A DNA stretch of 64,000 bases from an uncultured Sphingomonadaceae bacterium (GCA_947499975.1 CANMQE010000001.1:682001-746000); one strand, 5' to 3'. Positions 18,633-27,115 are shown, counted from the stretch's first letter. Program-made: numbers and translations. Notes: generated from the letters alone by a model not told the origin.

Positions 18633-19247
18633 ATGGATACCCTTATCATCGACCTGATAGAGCGGGGCGGATACATCGGTATCTTTCTGCTGATGGCCCT
18701 GGAAAACATCATCCCCCCGGTCCCCAGCGAGGTGATCATGGGGATCGGCGGGTTGCTGGTGCAGCGCGGTTCGATGGATTTCTGGCCCCTGCTGATCATC
18801 GGCACGCTGGGCACGGTGGCGGGAAATTATTTCTGGTACTGGATCGGTGACAAATGGGGCTACCAGCGGCTGGAGCCCTTCGTGGCCCGGTGGGGCCGCT
18901 GGTTGACCGTAGACTGGGAGCATATCGAGGCAGCGCAGGAATTCTTCGTGAAGCGCGGGCACTGGGTGGTGTTCTTCCTGCGCTTTTCACCATTCCTGCG
19001 CACGATCATCTCGTTGCCTGCGGGCCTTTCCCACATGCCGCTGATGCGCTTCTTCGGCTACACCTTCGCCGGCTCGCTGATCTGGAACGCCCTGCTGATC
19101 AAGGGCGGTGAATGGCTGGGCCACTGGCTGGCGGATTCCCAGCACATCATCGGTTACATCATCGTCGGACTGATCGTGCTGACGATCGCAGGCTATCTCT
19201 GGCGCATATTCACCTGGGTGCCGCGCGCGGAGCGTAGCGAGGACTAG
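18633..19247 (+). CDS. DedA family membrane protein
   Basis: A 204-residue inner-membrane protein of the DedA/SNARE-associated superfamily, whose members flip undecaprenyl phosphate or other lipids. Visible signatures are GIFLLMALENIIPPVPSEVIM (re-entrant helix, with Glu and prolines) near 14-34, FLRFSPFLRT near 113 with the essential Arg pair, and AGLSHMPLMRFFGYTFAGSLIWN near 130. It ends with a basic tail. It lies 36 bp after gshB. Its TAG shares CTAG with the stop of the facing xerC gene. Confidence 0.9.
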   Translation: MDTLIIDLIERGGYIGIFLLMALENIIPPVPSEVIMGIGGLLVQRGSMDFWPLLIIGTLGTVAGNYFWYWIGDKWGYQRLEPFVARWGRWLTVDWEHIEAAQEFFVKRGHWVVFFLRFSPFLRTIISLPAGLSHMPLMRFFGYTFAGSLIWNALLIKGGEWLGHWLADSQHIIGYIIVGLIVLTIAGYLWRIFTWVPRAERSED

Positions 19248-20143
19248 TTATTCGCGCGTGGATGCGCAGACCTGTAGGCCTGCAGCATCTTCGCCGCATC
19301 CACCTGCGTATAGATCTGGGTCGAGCCGAGGCTGGCGTGGCCAAGCAGTTCCTGGAGGCTGCGCAAATCAGCGCCCGATCCGAGCAGGTGAGTCGCGAAG
19401 CTGTGGCGCAAGGCGTGCGGCGTGGCCGTGGCAGGCAGGCCAAGCGCTTTTCGCGCCCGCGCCATCGCCTTTTGCACCATGCCTTGCGACAACGGCCCGC
19501 CCCGTGCGCCCCTGAACAGGCTTCCCCCAGCTTGCAAGCTATGCGGACACGCCTTCGCGTAAGCCGCCACCGCATCTCGAACGACCGGGATCAGTGGCAC
19601 GACGCGCTGCTTGTTTCCCTTGCCCGTAACCACCAGCGTCTCCCCCAGCGGCAGGTCATTCGCCTTCAGGGACAAGGCCTCTGCAATGCGCAGTCCCGCG
19701 CCATACATCAGCAGCAATACGGCAACGTCTCGCTTGCCGGTCCATTCCGAACCGGCGGTTTCCTCCACCACTTCGGCGAGGTTTATCGCTTCGTCGGGGG
19801 TGACGGGGCGGGGCACGCCCTTCTTGACGCGCGGCCCCCTCAGGCGGGGGCCGGTGCCGGGCTGCGCGCCCACCTGTTCCAGCGCGTAGGCAATGAAGGT
19901 CTTCAGCGCCGAAAGCTCCCGCGCGGCGGAGAGATTGCCGATGCCGTCCTCCATGCGCCGCTGCGCCAGATGGCCGCGCAGGTCGCGCGTGCGCACGTCG
20001 GCAACCTGCTTCCATTCCGCCAGGTCCAGCGCCAGCAAGAACCGCTCCGCCGTGGCGAGATAGGCGCGCACGGTGTGCGGGCTGCGCCGCTGGGCGATCG
20101 CCAGATGTTCCTCCCATTGATCGAGAAGGGCAGTGGCGCTCAT
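19244..20143 (-). CDS. xerC: Tyrosine recombinase XerC
   Basis: Site-specific recombinase that with XerD resolves chromosome dimers at dif. The protein is 299 residues from the ATG at 20143, which overlaps the hemW stop (ATGA) and matches the usual N-terminus; the open frame upstream of it is spurious. The N-terminal SAM-like DNA-binding domain (RRSPHTVRAYLATAERFL) is followed by the catalytic domain. Active residues are Arg in GAGLRIAEAL, Lys in VTGKGNKQR, HALRHSFATHLL (His and Arg), GHASLGSTQIY (His) and the nucleophile Tyr in IYTQVD. No transposon or integron context is present, so housekeeping XerC is the best reading. The dif site is not visible here. Confidence 0.92.
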   Translation of the reverse strand: MSATALLDQWEEHLAIAQRRSPHTVRAYLATAERFLLALDLAEWKQVADVRTRDLRGHLAQRRMEDGIGNLSAARELSALKTFIAYALEQVGAQPGTGPRLRGPRVKKGVPRPVTPDEAINLAEVVEETAGSEWTGKRDVAVLLLMYGAGLRIAEALSLKANDLPLGETLVVTGKGNKQRVVPLIPVVRDAVAAYAKACPHSLQAGGSLFRGARGGPLSQGMVQKAMARARKALGLPATATPHALRHSFATHLLGSGADLRSLQELLGHASLGSTQIYTQVDAAKMLQAYRSAHPRANN

Positions 20144-21291
20144 GCCGTCACCAGATCGTCTGCCACCAGTTCTGCCAGCAATGCATCGAGCAGCGGCGTC
20201 CCTTCCGGCGTCACACCCACGCGCGCACCATCGCGCCATGCAAGGCCAAGGCCCCGATATTGGTCAAGCTTTGCGGAATTGATCAGAGCATCCGCTGGCA
20301 GGCCAAGGCGGCTCGCCAGCATTTCCAGATCGACACCGCGTGCAAGCCGCAGGCCCATCAGCAGCGCCTCGGATGCCTGCTCTGCTACGCCGAGTGCCCG
20401 CTCTTCCTTCAGCCCATGCAAATTGCGGGCGACGGCATCCAGCCAGTTCTCCGGCTTCTTGTGGCGCAAGGTGGCCAGCCCGCCGCGCCGACCGTGGGCG
20501 CCGGGGCCGATCCCTGCGTAATCCTCGTATCGCCAGTAGGTGAGGTTGTGTCGGCTTTCCTCCCCCGGACGCGCGTGGTTGCTTATCTCGTAGGCAGGCA
20601 GGCCCGCGGCATCGGTCAATTCGCGGGTGATGGCGAACAGGTCTGCCGCGTGATCGTCGTCCAGCGGGGTGAAGCCGCCGCGCCGCACGTCCGTTGCAAA
20701 GCGCGTGCCGGGCTCGATCGTAAGCTGGTAGAGCGAGAGATGCAAAGTGCCGAAATCCAGCGCGCGCGAAAGCTGTTGCCGCCAATGATCCGGCGTCTGG
20801 CCGGGCAGGGCATAGATCAGATCGAACGTCACCCGCGCAAACACTGATTGCGCCGTCGCCAGTGCATCCAGCCCCTCCCGCGCATCATGCAGCCTGCCGA
20901 GGAACCGCAGCGCGTCATCGTCCAATGATTGCAGGCCAAGCGAGACGCGATTCACCCCAGCGGTGGCCAATGCGGCGAAATTGGCCGCTTCGACGGAGGA
21001 TGGGTTCGCCTCCAGCGTGATTTCGATATCGGGGTCGAAACCCCACAATTGCTCCGCCTCTTGCAGCAGCGCCTCCACCAGGGCAGGCGGCATCAGGGAA
21101 GGGGTGCCGCCGCCGAAGAAGATGGATTGCAGCGGCTCTCCGCCTGCCAACTCGGCCTCGTGACGCAGATCGGCCAGCATTGCGCTGCCCCATGCCTCCA
21201 CATCCACGCCGTCGCGCACGTGCGAGTTGAAGTCGCAATAAGGGCACTTTGCGAGGCAGAAGGGCCAGTGGATGTAAAGCGCGTGCGCCAT
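20140..21291 (-). CDS. hemW: HemW radical SAM protein
   Basis: A 383-residue radical SAM protein of the HemW (formerly oxygen-independent coproporphyrinogen oxidase-like) family, now regarded as a haem chaperone. The 4Fe-4S cluster motif is CLAKCPYC at 12-19 (CxxxCxxC); FFGGGTPSLM near 60, EANPSSVE near 95 and SLGLQSLDD near 115 follow. The CNTY motif of true HemN, expected near the N-terminus, is replaced by CDFN, as in HemW. Its stop overlaps the xerC start (ATGA). It is divergent from the CAP protein gene across 48 bp. Confidence 0.92.
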   Translation of the reverse strand: MAHALYIHWPFCLAKCPYCDFNSHVRDGVDVEAWGSAMLADLRHEAELAGGEPLQSIFFGGGTPSLMPPALVEALLQEAEQLWGFDPDIEITLEANPSSVEAANFAALATAGVNRVSLGLQSLDDDALRFLGRLHDAREGLDALATAQSVFARVTFDLIYALPGQTPDHWRQQLSRALDFGTLHLSLYQLTIEPGTRFATDVRRGGFTPLDDDHAADLFAITRELTDAAGLPAYEISNHARPGEESRHNLTYWRYEDYAGIGPGAHGRRGGLATLRHKKPENWLDAVARNLHGLKEERALGVAEQASEALLMGLRLARGVDLEMLASRLGLPADALINSAKLDQYRGLGLAWRDGARVGVTPEGTPLLDALLAELVADDLVTA

Positions 21292-21339
21292 GATTACAGG
21301 TTTCAGTCTCCGTTAACCCGCAATAGCCAAGGTGGCGGC

Positions 21340-21870
21340 ATGGGAAAAGGACGGGTCTATTTCATCGCGATAGCGGCACTTGGTGCAATATGCACTGCCG
21401 CGCTGGCATCGGGCGCACAGGCGCAGCGGATCAATCCCTTCGCGCTCGATCTGCTGGAGGCGCATAATGATGCGCGCGCCGAGGTAGACGTGCCGCGCCT
21501 TGCGTGGAGCAGCCGCCTTGCGCGCGAGGCGCAGGAATGGGCGGAACATCTGGCGAGGGAAGGGCGTATGATCCATGCCAATCGCGATCAGCGCGGAGGC
21601 GCGGGCGAGAACCTGTGGTTGGGCCATGCCGGGTATTACGAGGCTGAGGTGATGGTGGGCGGCTTCGTTGCCGAACGGCAGCATTTCCGCAACGGCATCT
21701 TCCCGCAGGTTTCCACCACCGGCAACTGGCGCGACGTGGGGCACTACACGCAGGTCATCTGGCGCGACACGCGCGAAGTCGGCTGCGCCGTTGCACGCGG
21801 GGCGAGCAATGATTTTCTCGTTTGCCGCTATTGGCCGGCAGGCAATATCTACAATCGCTCTGTACTCTAG
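21340..21870 (+). CDS. Secreted CAP (SCP/PR1) domain protein
   Basis: A 176-residue exported protein. The ATG at 21340 opens a signal peptide ([19 protein letters not shown], cleavage near AQAQ) and is preceded by AAGG. The CAP domain follows: [12 protein letters not shown] near 36, [17 protein letters not shown] near 80, [19 protein letters not shown] near 135 and VCRYWPAGN. His, Glu and His of the CAP cavity are present (the domain order is typical of plant PR-1). The function in bacteria is unclear; lipid, peptide or metal binding have been suggested for the family. Its stop shares CTAG with the facing rdgB stop. Confidence 0.88.
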   Translation: MGKGRVYFIAIAALGAICTAALASGAQAQRINPFALDLLEAHNDARAEVDVPRLAWSSRLAREAQEWAEHLAREGRMIHANRDQRGGAGENLWLGHAGYYEAEVMVGGFVAERQHFRNGIFPQVSTTGNWRDVGHYTQVIWRDTREVGCAVARGASNDFLVCRYWPAGNIYNRSVL

Positions 21871-22496
21871 GCGCCGAACTGATCGACCTTCATCTTCGCA
21901 AAGGCATCGGCGCGGTGGCTGATGGCGTGCTTCTCTTCCGGGTCGATCTCGGCAAAGGTCTGCTTCCGCCCGGCGGGAACGAACACGGGATCGTAGCCGA
22001 AGCCCATCTCCCCGCGCGGTGGCCATGTCAGCGTGCCATCGGCGCGGCCTTCGTAAACTACGTGCTCGCCATCGGGCCACGCCAGGGCGAGGGTGCAGGA
22101 AAACCACGCGTCGCGCGGCGTATCGGCGCCCTTGGCCTGCAACATGCCTTCCACCTTGCCCATCGCCATGTACCAGTCACGGCCCGGCTCGCCCTCGAAA
22201 AATTGCCGCTCCGCCCAGTCCGCGGTATAAACGCCGGGGCGACCATCCAGCGCGGCAACCGACAGCCCGCTGTCGTCGGCCAGCGCGGGGAGGCCCGATG
22301 CCTCCGCCGCGGCACGGGCCTTGATCAGCGCGTTCTGCACGAAAGTGATGCCAGTTTCCGGCGGTTCGGGAAGGCCCAGCGATCCCGCCGAGATGCAATC
22401 GAGCCCGTACGGCTCCAGCAGCTTGGCGATTTCCTTCAGCTTGCCCGCATTGTGCGTGGCAATCACGAGCTTTCCCGATCCGAGCTTCCGGCTCAC
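21867..22496 (-). CDS. rdgB: RdgB/HAM1 non-canonical purine NTP pyrophosphatase
   Basis: House-cleaning enzyme hydrolysing dITP, ITP and XTP to monophosphates. In 209 residues it shows [17 protein letters not shown] near 12, [20 protein letters not shown] near 70 (metal-binding Asp) and [13 protein letters not shown] near 155. The start is GTG overlapping the rph stop (GTGA), the classic rph-rdgB pair. HemW (20.1 kb) is its usual partner in proteobacteria and is indeed close by. Confidence 0.94.
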   Translation of the reverse strand: MSRKLGSGKLVIATHNAGKLKEIAKLLEPYGLDCISAGSLGLPEPPETGITFVQNALIKARAAAEASGLPALADDSGLSVAALDGRPGVYTADWAERQFFEGEPGRDWYMAMGKVEGMLQAKGADTPRDAWFSCTLALAWPDGEHVVYEGRADGTLTWPPRGEMGFGYDPVFVPAGRKQTFAEIDPEEKHAISHRADAFAKMKVDQFGA

Positions 22497-23206
22497 TTGG
22501 TCGCTTCCTCCTGCGCCTTGAAGATTTCCGCGCAGCCCATCTGGGCAAGACGCAGCAGCCTAAGCAGGCCTTCCTCGTCGTAGGTCGCACCTTCGGCCGT
22601 CGCTTGCACTTCGGCGATCTGGCCGCCTTCGATCAGCACGAAATTGGCGTCGGCATCGGCATTGGAATCCTCGTCATAATCGAGATCAAGAACCGGCGTG
22701 CCCTTGTGGATGCCGCACGAGATGGCCGCGATCTTCGCCGTCAGCGGATCTTCCTTGATCGCGCCCGATGCCATCAGCTTGTTCACGGCGAGGCGCAATG
22801 CAACCCACGCGCCGGAGATGGACGCGGTGCGGGTGCCGCCGTCGGCCTGGATCACGTCGCAATCCAGCGTGATCTGGCGTTCGCCCAGCTTCTCCATATC
22901 GCACACGGCGCGCAAGGATCGGCCGATAAGCCGCTGGATTTCCTGCGTTCTCCCGCTCTGTTTGCCCTTGGCCGCCTCACGGCTGCCGCGGGTGTGCGTG
23001 GCGCGGGGCAGCATGGAATATTCGCCGGTGACCCAGCCCTGGCCCTTGCCACGCAGCCACGGCGGGATGCGTTCTTCGACAGAAGCGGTGCACAGCACGC
23101 GCGTCTCGCCAAAGCTGATGAGGCAGCTGCCCTCAGCATGCTTGGTGAAACCGGTTTCGATGGTGATGGCGCGCATTTCGTCAGGCGCACGGCCGGAAGG
23201 TCGCAT
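22493..23206 (-). CDS. rph: Ribonuclease PH
   Basis: Phosphorolytic 3'-5' exoribonuclease trimming tRNA 3' ends. From ATG 23206 the protein has the standard start [12 protein letters not shown] and 237 residues, with GGAG upstream at good spacing; the frame is open 26 codons further, into the hrcA leader, but those codons look non-conserved. Signatures are [10 protein letters not shown] near 35, [22 protein letters not shown] near 60, [13 protein letters not shown] near 90 and [16 protein letters not shown] near 110 (catalytic Asp residues). It is divergent from hrcA and coupled to rdgB. Confidence 0.94.
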   Translation of the reverse strand: MRPSGRAPDEMRAITIETGFTKHAEGSCLISFGETRVLCTASVEERIPPWLRGKGQGWVTGEYSMLPRATHTRGSREAAKGKQSGRTQEIQRLIGRSLRAVCDMEKLGERQITLDCDVIQADGGTRTASISGAWVALRLAVNKLMASGAIKEDPLTAKIAAISCGIHKGTPVLDLDYDEDSNADADANFVLIEGGQIAEVQATAEGATYDEEGLLRLLRLAQMGCAEIFKAQEEATK

Positions 23207-23237
23207 GTATTTCTCCGATGGGATGTTTGCGCCAGAC

Positions 23238-23258
23238 GCCCTAGCGACTAGATAGGGC
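23238..23258. promoter_or_regulatory. Inverted repeat GCCCTA-N9-TAGGGC before hrcA
   Basis: A perfect 6-bp inverted repeat with a 9-nt spacer in the 58-bp rph-hrcA gap, ending 6 nt before the hrcA ATG, so the right arm contains the AGGG of the hrcA ribosome-binding site. The spacer equals that of CIRCE (the HrcA operator), but the arm sequence differs. It could be an operator or a translational hairpin. Confidence 0.4.
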
Positions 23259-23264
23259 TCTGTC

Positions 23265-24308
23265 ATGGCTTCTCCTCCGATCACCGAACTGACATCGCGC
23301 GCAAAGGAGATTTTCCGCCTCGTGGTGGAGGATTATCTCGCCAGCGGACAGCCGGTCGGCTCCAAGACGCTTGCCGCGCGCGGGGAAGTGAACCTTTCGC
23401 CAGCCTCCATCCGCTCGGTACTCAGCGAACTGGAAAGCTTCGGCCTGCTGGCAGCGCCCCACACCAGCGCGGGACGGATGCCGACGGATATTGGCCTGCG
23501 CCTATTCGTGGACGGGATCATGCAGGTGGGCGAACCCACGCAGGCAGAACGTTCCGCCATCGAGAAACAGCTCGCCACGCCCGGCCCGATCGAGGAGGCG
23601 CTGGAAAGCACCAGTGCGCTGCTTTCCAATCTTTCCGGTGCTGCTGGCATGGTGATGGTGCCCCAACGCGAAGCGCGTCTTTCGCAGATCAGTCTCGTGC
23701 CGCTTGATGCAAAGCGCGCGCTGGCCGTGCTGGTTGCCGAAGACGGCCACGTGGAAAACCGCGTGCTCGACCTCGATGGCCCTGTGTCGGCGGCAGCCTT
23801 GCAGGAATCGAGCAATTTCATCACCGCACGCCTTCGCGGTCGCACCCTGGCAGAGGCGGCGCGGGCCATGCAAACCGAGATTGCCAGTGGAAAGAGCGCC
23901 CTCGACGAAGCCAGCCAGCGCCTGGTGGAAGCAGGCATCGCCACGTGGAGCGAGGATGCCGCCAAACGGCCCGTGCTGATCGTGCGCGGCGCGTCCAACC
24001 TGATCGACGAAAGCGCGGCAACCGATCTTGAACGTGTGCGGCAATTGCTTGACGACCTTGAAAACAAGCAATCGGTGGCGCATCTGCTGGACAGTGCACG
24101 GCAGGCGGAATCGACCCGTATATTCATCGGGGCGGAAAACCGCCTGTTCGCGCTTTCCGGCTCGTCCGTGATTGCCGCGCCTTACCGTGATCGGGAAGGC
24201 AAGGTGGTGGGCGTGCTGGGCGTTATCGGGCCTACGCGCTTGAATTACGCGCGCGTGGTTCCCATGGTGGATTTCACCGCCCATTCCCTGGGCAAAAGAT
24301 TTGGTTAG
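23265..24308 (+). CDS. hrcA: Heat-inducible transcription repressor HrcA
   Basis: Represses class I heat-shock genes (usually groESL) by binding CIRCE; GroEL modulates it. The protein has 347 residues with an N-terminal winged helix: [27 protein letters not shown], then [19 protein letters not shown] and the typical [18 protein letters not shown] near 65. The remainder is the GAF-like and inserted dimerisation domain. It lies 8 bp before grpE, the standard hrcA-grpE order. No CIRCE (TTAGCACTC-N9-GAGTGCTAA) was seen in the window, so its main targets lie elsewhere. Confidence 0.95.
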   Translation: MASPPITELTSRAKEIFRLVVEDYLASGQPVGSKTLAARGEVNLSPASIRSVLSELESFGLLAAPHTSAGRMPTDIGLRLFVDGIMQVGEPTQAERSAIEKQLATPGPIEEALESTSALLSNLSGAAGMVMVPQREARLSQISLVPLDAKRALAVLVAEDGHVENRVLDLDGPVSAAALQESSNFITARLRGRTLAEAARAMQTEIASGKSALDEASQRLVEAGIATWSEDAAKRPVLIVRGASNLIDESAATDLERVRQLLDDLENKQSVAHLLDSARQAESTRIFIGAENRLFALSGSSVIAAPYRDREGKVVGVLGVIGPTRLNYARVVPMVDFTAHSLGKRFG

Positions 24309-24316
24309 CGAGACAG

Positions 24317-24904
24317 ATGAGCGATAACGAAAACAACCGCGACGAAGCGGCTGAGAAGGAACTTGAAGGCGTGCCGGAGGAATTCCTCTCGGACGATGAT
24401 GATGGCGAAGATGAAGGTGAGGGCGGCGATTTCGAAGCCGAACTGGCACAGCTTCGCGAGGATCTGGAAGCCGCCAAGCAGGAAACGCTCTATGCCAAGG
24501 CAGAGGCGCAGAACCAGCGCCGTCGCCTGGAAAAGGAAGTGCAGGACGCCCGCGCCTATGCGGCCACGGGCTTTGCCCGCGATATCCTGAGCGTGGCGGA
24601 TAACCTGGCCCGTGCGATCGACGCAATCCCCGAGGATCTGCGCGAAGACAGCAAGTTCAAGGGTCTTGTCGCAGGCATCCAGGCCACCCAGCGCGAGCTG
24701 GACAAGGTGTTCACCCAGCACGGCATCACCCGCATCGCCGCCATGGGCCTGCCGCTGGATCCGAACCAGCACCAGGCCATGATGGAAATGCCCACCGACG
24801 ATGCAGAACCTGGTACGATCGTGCAGGAAATGCAGGCCGGCTACATGATCAAGGACCGGCTGCTGCGCGCCAGCATGGTGGGCGTGGCAAAGAAGCCTGA
24901 TTAG
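24317..24904 (+). CDS. grpE: Nucleotide exchange factor GrpE
   Basis: Cochaperone releasing ADP from DnaK. The 195 residues have an acidic disordered head (EEFLSDDDDGEDEGEGG), a long coiled coil (about 45-90), and the beta domain with GLPLDPNQHQAMMEMPTDDAEPGTIVQEMQAGYMIKDRLLRASMVGVAKKP, which is diagnostic. It is co-transcribed with hrcA (8-bp gap). Its partner genes dnaK and dnaJ lie 2.3 kb downstream on the same strand under their own promoter. Confidence 0.96.
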   Translation: MSDNENNRDEAAEKELEGVPEEFLSDDDDGEDEGEGGDFEAELAQLREDLEAAKQETLYAKAEAQNQRRRLEKEVQDARAYAATGFARDILSVADNLARAIDAIPEDLREDSKFKGLVAGIQATQRELDKVFTQHGITRIAAMGLPLDPNQHQAMMEMPTDDAEPGTIVQEMQAGYMIKDRLLRASMVGVAKKPD

Positions 24905-24915
24905 TTCGCCCCGGC

Positions 24916-24941
24916 GGAACCAGTCGGTCAGTTCGTCCGTA
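24916..24941 (+). promoter_or_regulatory. Possible EcfG (general stress) promoter
   Basis: GGAAC, a 17-nt spacer and CGTA resemble the alphaproteobacterial general-stress consensus GGAAC-N16/17-CGTT with one mismatch. It lies 36 bp before the glycine-zipper lipoprotein gene. Judged by eye only. Confidence 0.35.
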
Positions 24942-24976
24942 AACCCTTGCAGACAGGGATCAAAGGAGACTGACCG

Positions 24977-25264
24977 ATGAAAAAGCTACTGATCGCACCC
25001 GCACTGCTCGCCTCGAGCCTTGGCCTGAGCGCATGTGCCGAGAACTACGCCGTTGAAGGCGGCCTTGCCGGCGCGGCAGCCGGTGCAGGTGCCGCAGCCC
25101 TTCTGGGTGAAGACATCGAAACCTATGCCCTGGCGGGCGCTGCCATCGGCACCGTCGTGGGCTACGTTTCCGACAAGGATGACGATTGCGACGGCTATTA
25201 TGGTGATCGCCGTTATGTGGACGATGATTGCCGCTATGACGACGACTACGCGCGTTATTTCTAA
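24977..25264 (+). CDS. Glycine-zipper lipoprotein
   Basis: A 95-residue envelope protein. The signal peptide ends in the lipobox LSAC with the lipid Cys near residue 20. A Gly/Ala-rich glycine-zipper stretch follows (EGGLAGAAAGAGAAALLG, then ALAGAAIGTVVGYV), which may pack in the outer membrane or oligomerise. The tail is rich in Asp and Tyr (DDDCDGYYGDRR, DDDCRYDDDYARYF) with two cysteines. AAAGGAG precedes the ATG. It is similar in plan to osmotically inducible lipoproteins; the exact role is unknown. A possible stress promoter lies upstream and a hairpin terminator follows. Confidence 0.82.
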   Translation: MKKLLIAPALLASSLGLSACAENYAVEGGLAGAAAGAGAAALLGEDIETYALAGAAIGTVVGYVSDKDDDCDGYYGDRRYVDDDCRYDDDYARYF

Positions 25265-25283
25265 TCGCGCCAAACCTGCTTCA

Positions 25284-25315
25284 GATCAGGCGGCTGCCGT
25301 CGCTGCCGCCTGATC
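25284..25315. terminator. Bidirectional hairpin between convergent genes
   Basis: The perfect arms GATCAGGCGGC (25284-25294) and GCCGCCTGATC (25305-25315) enclose a 10-nt loop. The stem contains the last codons and stop of the isochorismatase gene and starts 20 nt after the lipoprotein stop, so it can end transcription from both sides. There is no clear T-tract. Confidence 0.6.
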
Positions 25316-25990
25316 CTGCAGCATCTTCTCCAGTTCCTCTACAGATCGCAGATCCGCGAAGATCAGCGCCATGCTGTCCAGCGTTGCGCCGTGCGCTTCG
25401 TCAGTCAAGGCGGCGCAGGCATCTGCCGCCACGATCACCCGGTAATTCAACTGCATCGCATCGCGCGCGGTGCTTTCACAACAACAATTGGTCAGCGTGC
25501 CGCTTATGATCAGCGTTTCGATGCCGCGCGCCTTCAATTCGGCATCCAGCGTGCTGGTGCCGGGCGTGAAACCGCTGAAGCGGTGCTTGTCCACGCACAA
25601 ATCCTCGTCCGACACGTCCATTTCGCGCCACAATTTCCAGTAATGCGCGCCGGGTTTGAACGCCTCTCGGTGGGCAAGTATTCCCTCACCCATCCGTTCT
25701 GCAAAGATCGGCCATGCCGCAGGGCCGTTCGCATCCGGCGTGGTGAAGCGCAGGAAAATGTTCGTGCCGCCAGCCTCGCGCAGCGCGCGACTTATACGGT
25801 TGATCGGCTCTGCTGCGTCCCGCGCGGCGGGCACTTCGACAGGCGCACCTTCCTCGACAAAGCCGTTCTGCATGTCGACGATCAGATGCGCGGTTTTCGC
25901 CGGATCGATCGTGTCCCAGATGTTGGCAATACCGCCGCGCGCTTCGGCATGACGGGCGAGAATTGCGGAATGGTCGACACGGTGGGGCAT
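25286..25990 (-). CDS. Isochorismatase-family cysteine hydrolase
   Basis: A 234-residue cytosolic hydrolase of the isochorismatase/nicotinamidase superfamily. The catalytic triad is visible as Asp39 in LIVDMQNGF, Lys in CVDKHRFSGF near 135, and the nucleophile Cys in GTLTNCCCESTARDA near 172, just after the cis-peptide bond. The residues around the active site fit N-carbamoyl or amide hydrolases of this family as well as isochorismatases, and no siderophore genes are near, so the substrate is open. AGGAG precedes the ATG. The gene is solitary, and its 3' end lies in a terminator hairpin. Confidence 0.86.
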   Translation of the reverse strand: MPHRVDHSAILARHAEARGGIANIWDTIDPAKTAHLIVDMQNGFVEEGAPVEVPAARDAAEPINRISRALREAGGTNIFLRFTTPDANGPAAWPIFAERMGEGILAHREAFKPGAHYWKLWREMDVSDEDLCVDKHRFSGFTPGTSTLDAELKARGIETLIISGTLTNCCCESTARDAMQLNYRVIVAADACAALTDEAHGATLDSMALIFADLRSVEELEKMLQDQAAATAAA

Positions 25991-26049
25991 GGCTCTCTCC
26001 TTCCAGCATCCTTATCCGGCGGCTGCGAGCAGGATGCAAGCCGGCAACT

Positions 26050-26553
26050 CTAGAGCGCGGCCCCGGGGAAATTCACCAGCACCTCATAGGCTGCAGGATC
26101 GGCGACGCCTGCCAGCTTGAATCCGTTCCGCATCAGGAAGGCGTGCTCCACGATGCGGGCCTGCTGTTCGATGCCGTATCGGGCAAGCGGCCATCCCGGC
26201 TTCAGCGTGTAATCGTATTTCGCCCACGGCATGCGGTTCAACACCAGATACCAGTCGCCGCGTGTCTGGGTTTGCCAGACATGTGTCATCTCGTGGATGA
26301 AAAGCGCCTGCCGACGGATCTTGGCGGTTGAAAAATCCTCGCAATAGGCTTCGCCCAGCGGATGGAAATGGATGTGTCCGCGCGGGGCCATGGTGATCCG
26401 CTTCGGCTGAAAAAACGCCCATTTCCGGCGTCTTATCCGTACCTTTGCATAATCGATGGCATCACCGAACATGGTGCGGGCGAGCGCGATCTCTCCTTCG
26501 CTCAGCGGTCTTTCACCGCCGATGGGGCAGGAGGTCGTGCTCGCCGCAGCCAT
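26050..26553 (-). CDS. HEXXH protein, sphingomonad vgr-related type
   Basis: A 167-residue protein with a gluzincin-like zinc motif HEMTHVWQ near residue 83, preceded by HIHFHPLGEAYCEDF and followed by YDYTLKPGWPLARYGIEQQARIVEH, where a downstream Glu could be the third ligand. Proteins of this kind are often labelled vgr-related in sphingomonads, but no type VI secretion genes are near and I see no VgrG domain. There is no signal peptide. The ATG at 26553 is 10 nt after the stop of the copper chaperone gene, and the GAGGAG that ends that gene is its Shine-Dalgarno. Activity is inferred from the motif only. Confidence 0.72.
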   Translation of the reverse strand: MAAASTTSCPIGGERPLSEGEIALARTMFGDAIDYAKVRIRRRKWAFFQPKRITMAPRGHIHFHPLGEAYCEDFSTAKIRRQALFIHEMTHVWQTQTRGDWYLVLNRMPWAKYDYTLKPGWPLARYGIEQQARIVEHAFLMRNGFKLAGVADPAAYEVLVNFPGAAL

Positions 26554-26563
26554 CGTCGTTCCG

Positions 26564-27067
26564 TTACTCCTCGGCGCTGCCGGGCGCATCGCCGGGCGCA
26601 CGGATTTGAACCGGGAAGCTGACCTTGTCTCCGCCCACGAACGTAAGCGTCACCTCTGTTTCGCCGCCGACTTCCAGCGTGTCGTCCAGGTTCATTGCCA
26701 TGACGTGATAGCTCCCCGGCTCGAAAACGATGGTTTCGCCTGCCGGCACGTCCATCTGCATCAGCTCGTCCATGGATGGCTGCAGGTTCCATTCGCTCAT
26801 CTGGTGAAGCACCGCGCTCTGCGATCCCAGCACGCTGGCGGAGCGGATCATGTAGTTGCGATCGGCCGAATTCTCGATGTTGAAATAGACGGCCGCCGGG
26901 TTGCCTGACACTGCGGGCAGGGCCATCCATCCATCGCTCACGGCGATACCGGCGGGGGCATCCGGCTCCTGCGGTACGGCGGGCGCCTCGGGCTCATTGC
27001 CGCATGCAACTACGCTCAGCGACAGGCCGATTGCAGCCACGCTTGCCAGAATGTTCTTCGTATTCAT
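26564..27067 (-). CDS. PCu(A)C copper chaperone lipoprotein
   Basis: A 167-residue periplasmic protein that carries Cu(I) towards the CuA/CuB sites of cytochrome oxidase. The signal peptide ends in a lipobox (VVAC, Cys22), so it is probably membrane-anchored, unlike many soluble homologues. The copper ligands H-x-M and H-x-M are visible as VLHQM near 90 and YHVMAM near 125, matching the H(M)x10Mx21HxM pattern. The ATG at 27067 is preceded by GAGGGG; eight codons upstream are also open but lack a signal. It is divergent from dnaK and followed by the HEXXH gene. Confidence 0.87.
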   Translation of the reverse strand: MNTKNILASVAAIGLSLSVVACGNEPEAPAVPQEPDAPAGIAVSDGWMALPAVSGNPAAVYFNIENSADRNYMIRSASVLGSQSAVLHQMSEWNLQPSMDELMQMDVPAGETIVFEPGSYHVMAMNLDDTLEVGGETEVTLTFVGGDKVSFPVQIRAPGDAPGSAEE

Positions 27068-27115
27068 CAATAACCCCTCGAAAAAATGCATGCTGATTTC
27101 TAGTCGGCACAGTCC

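Noticed and set aside
17187..18962. 591-codon minus-strand frame over rsmI, yraN, gshB and dedA
   Set aside because: It covers four confident plus-strand genes and carries no family motif.
23207..23264. CIRCE operator before hrcA
   Set aside because: The spacer length fits, but the arms are GCCCTA/TAGGGC rather than TTAGCACTC/GAGTGCTAA; listed instead as an unassigned repeat.
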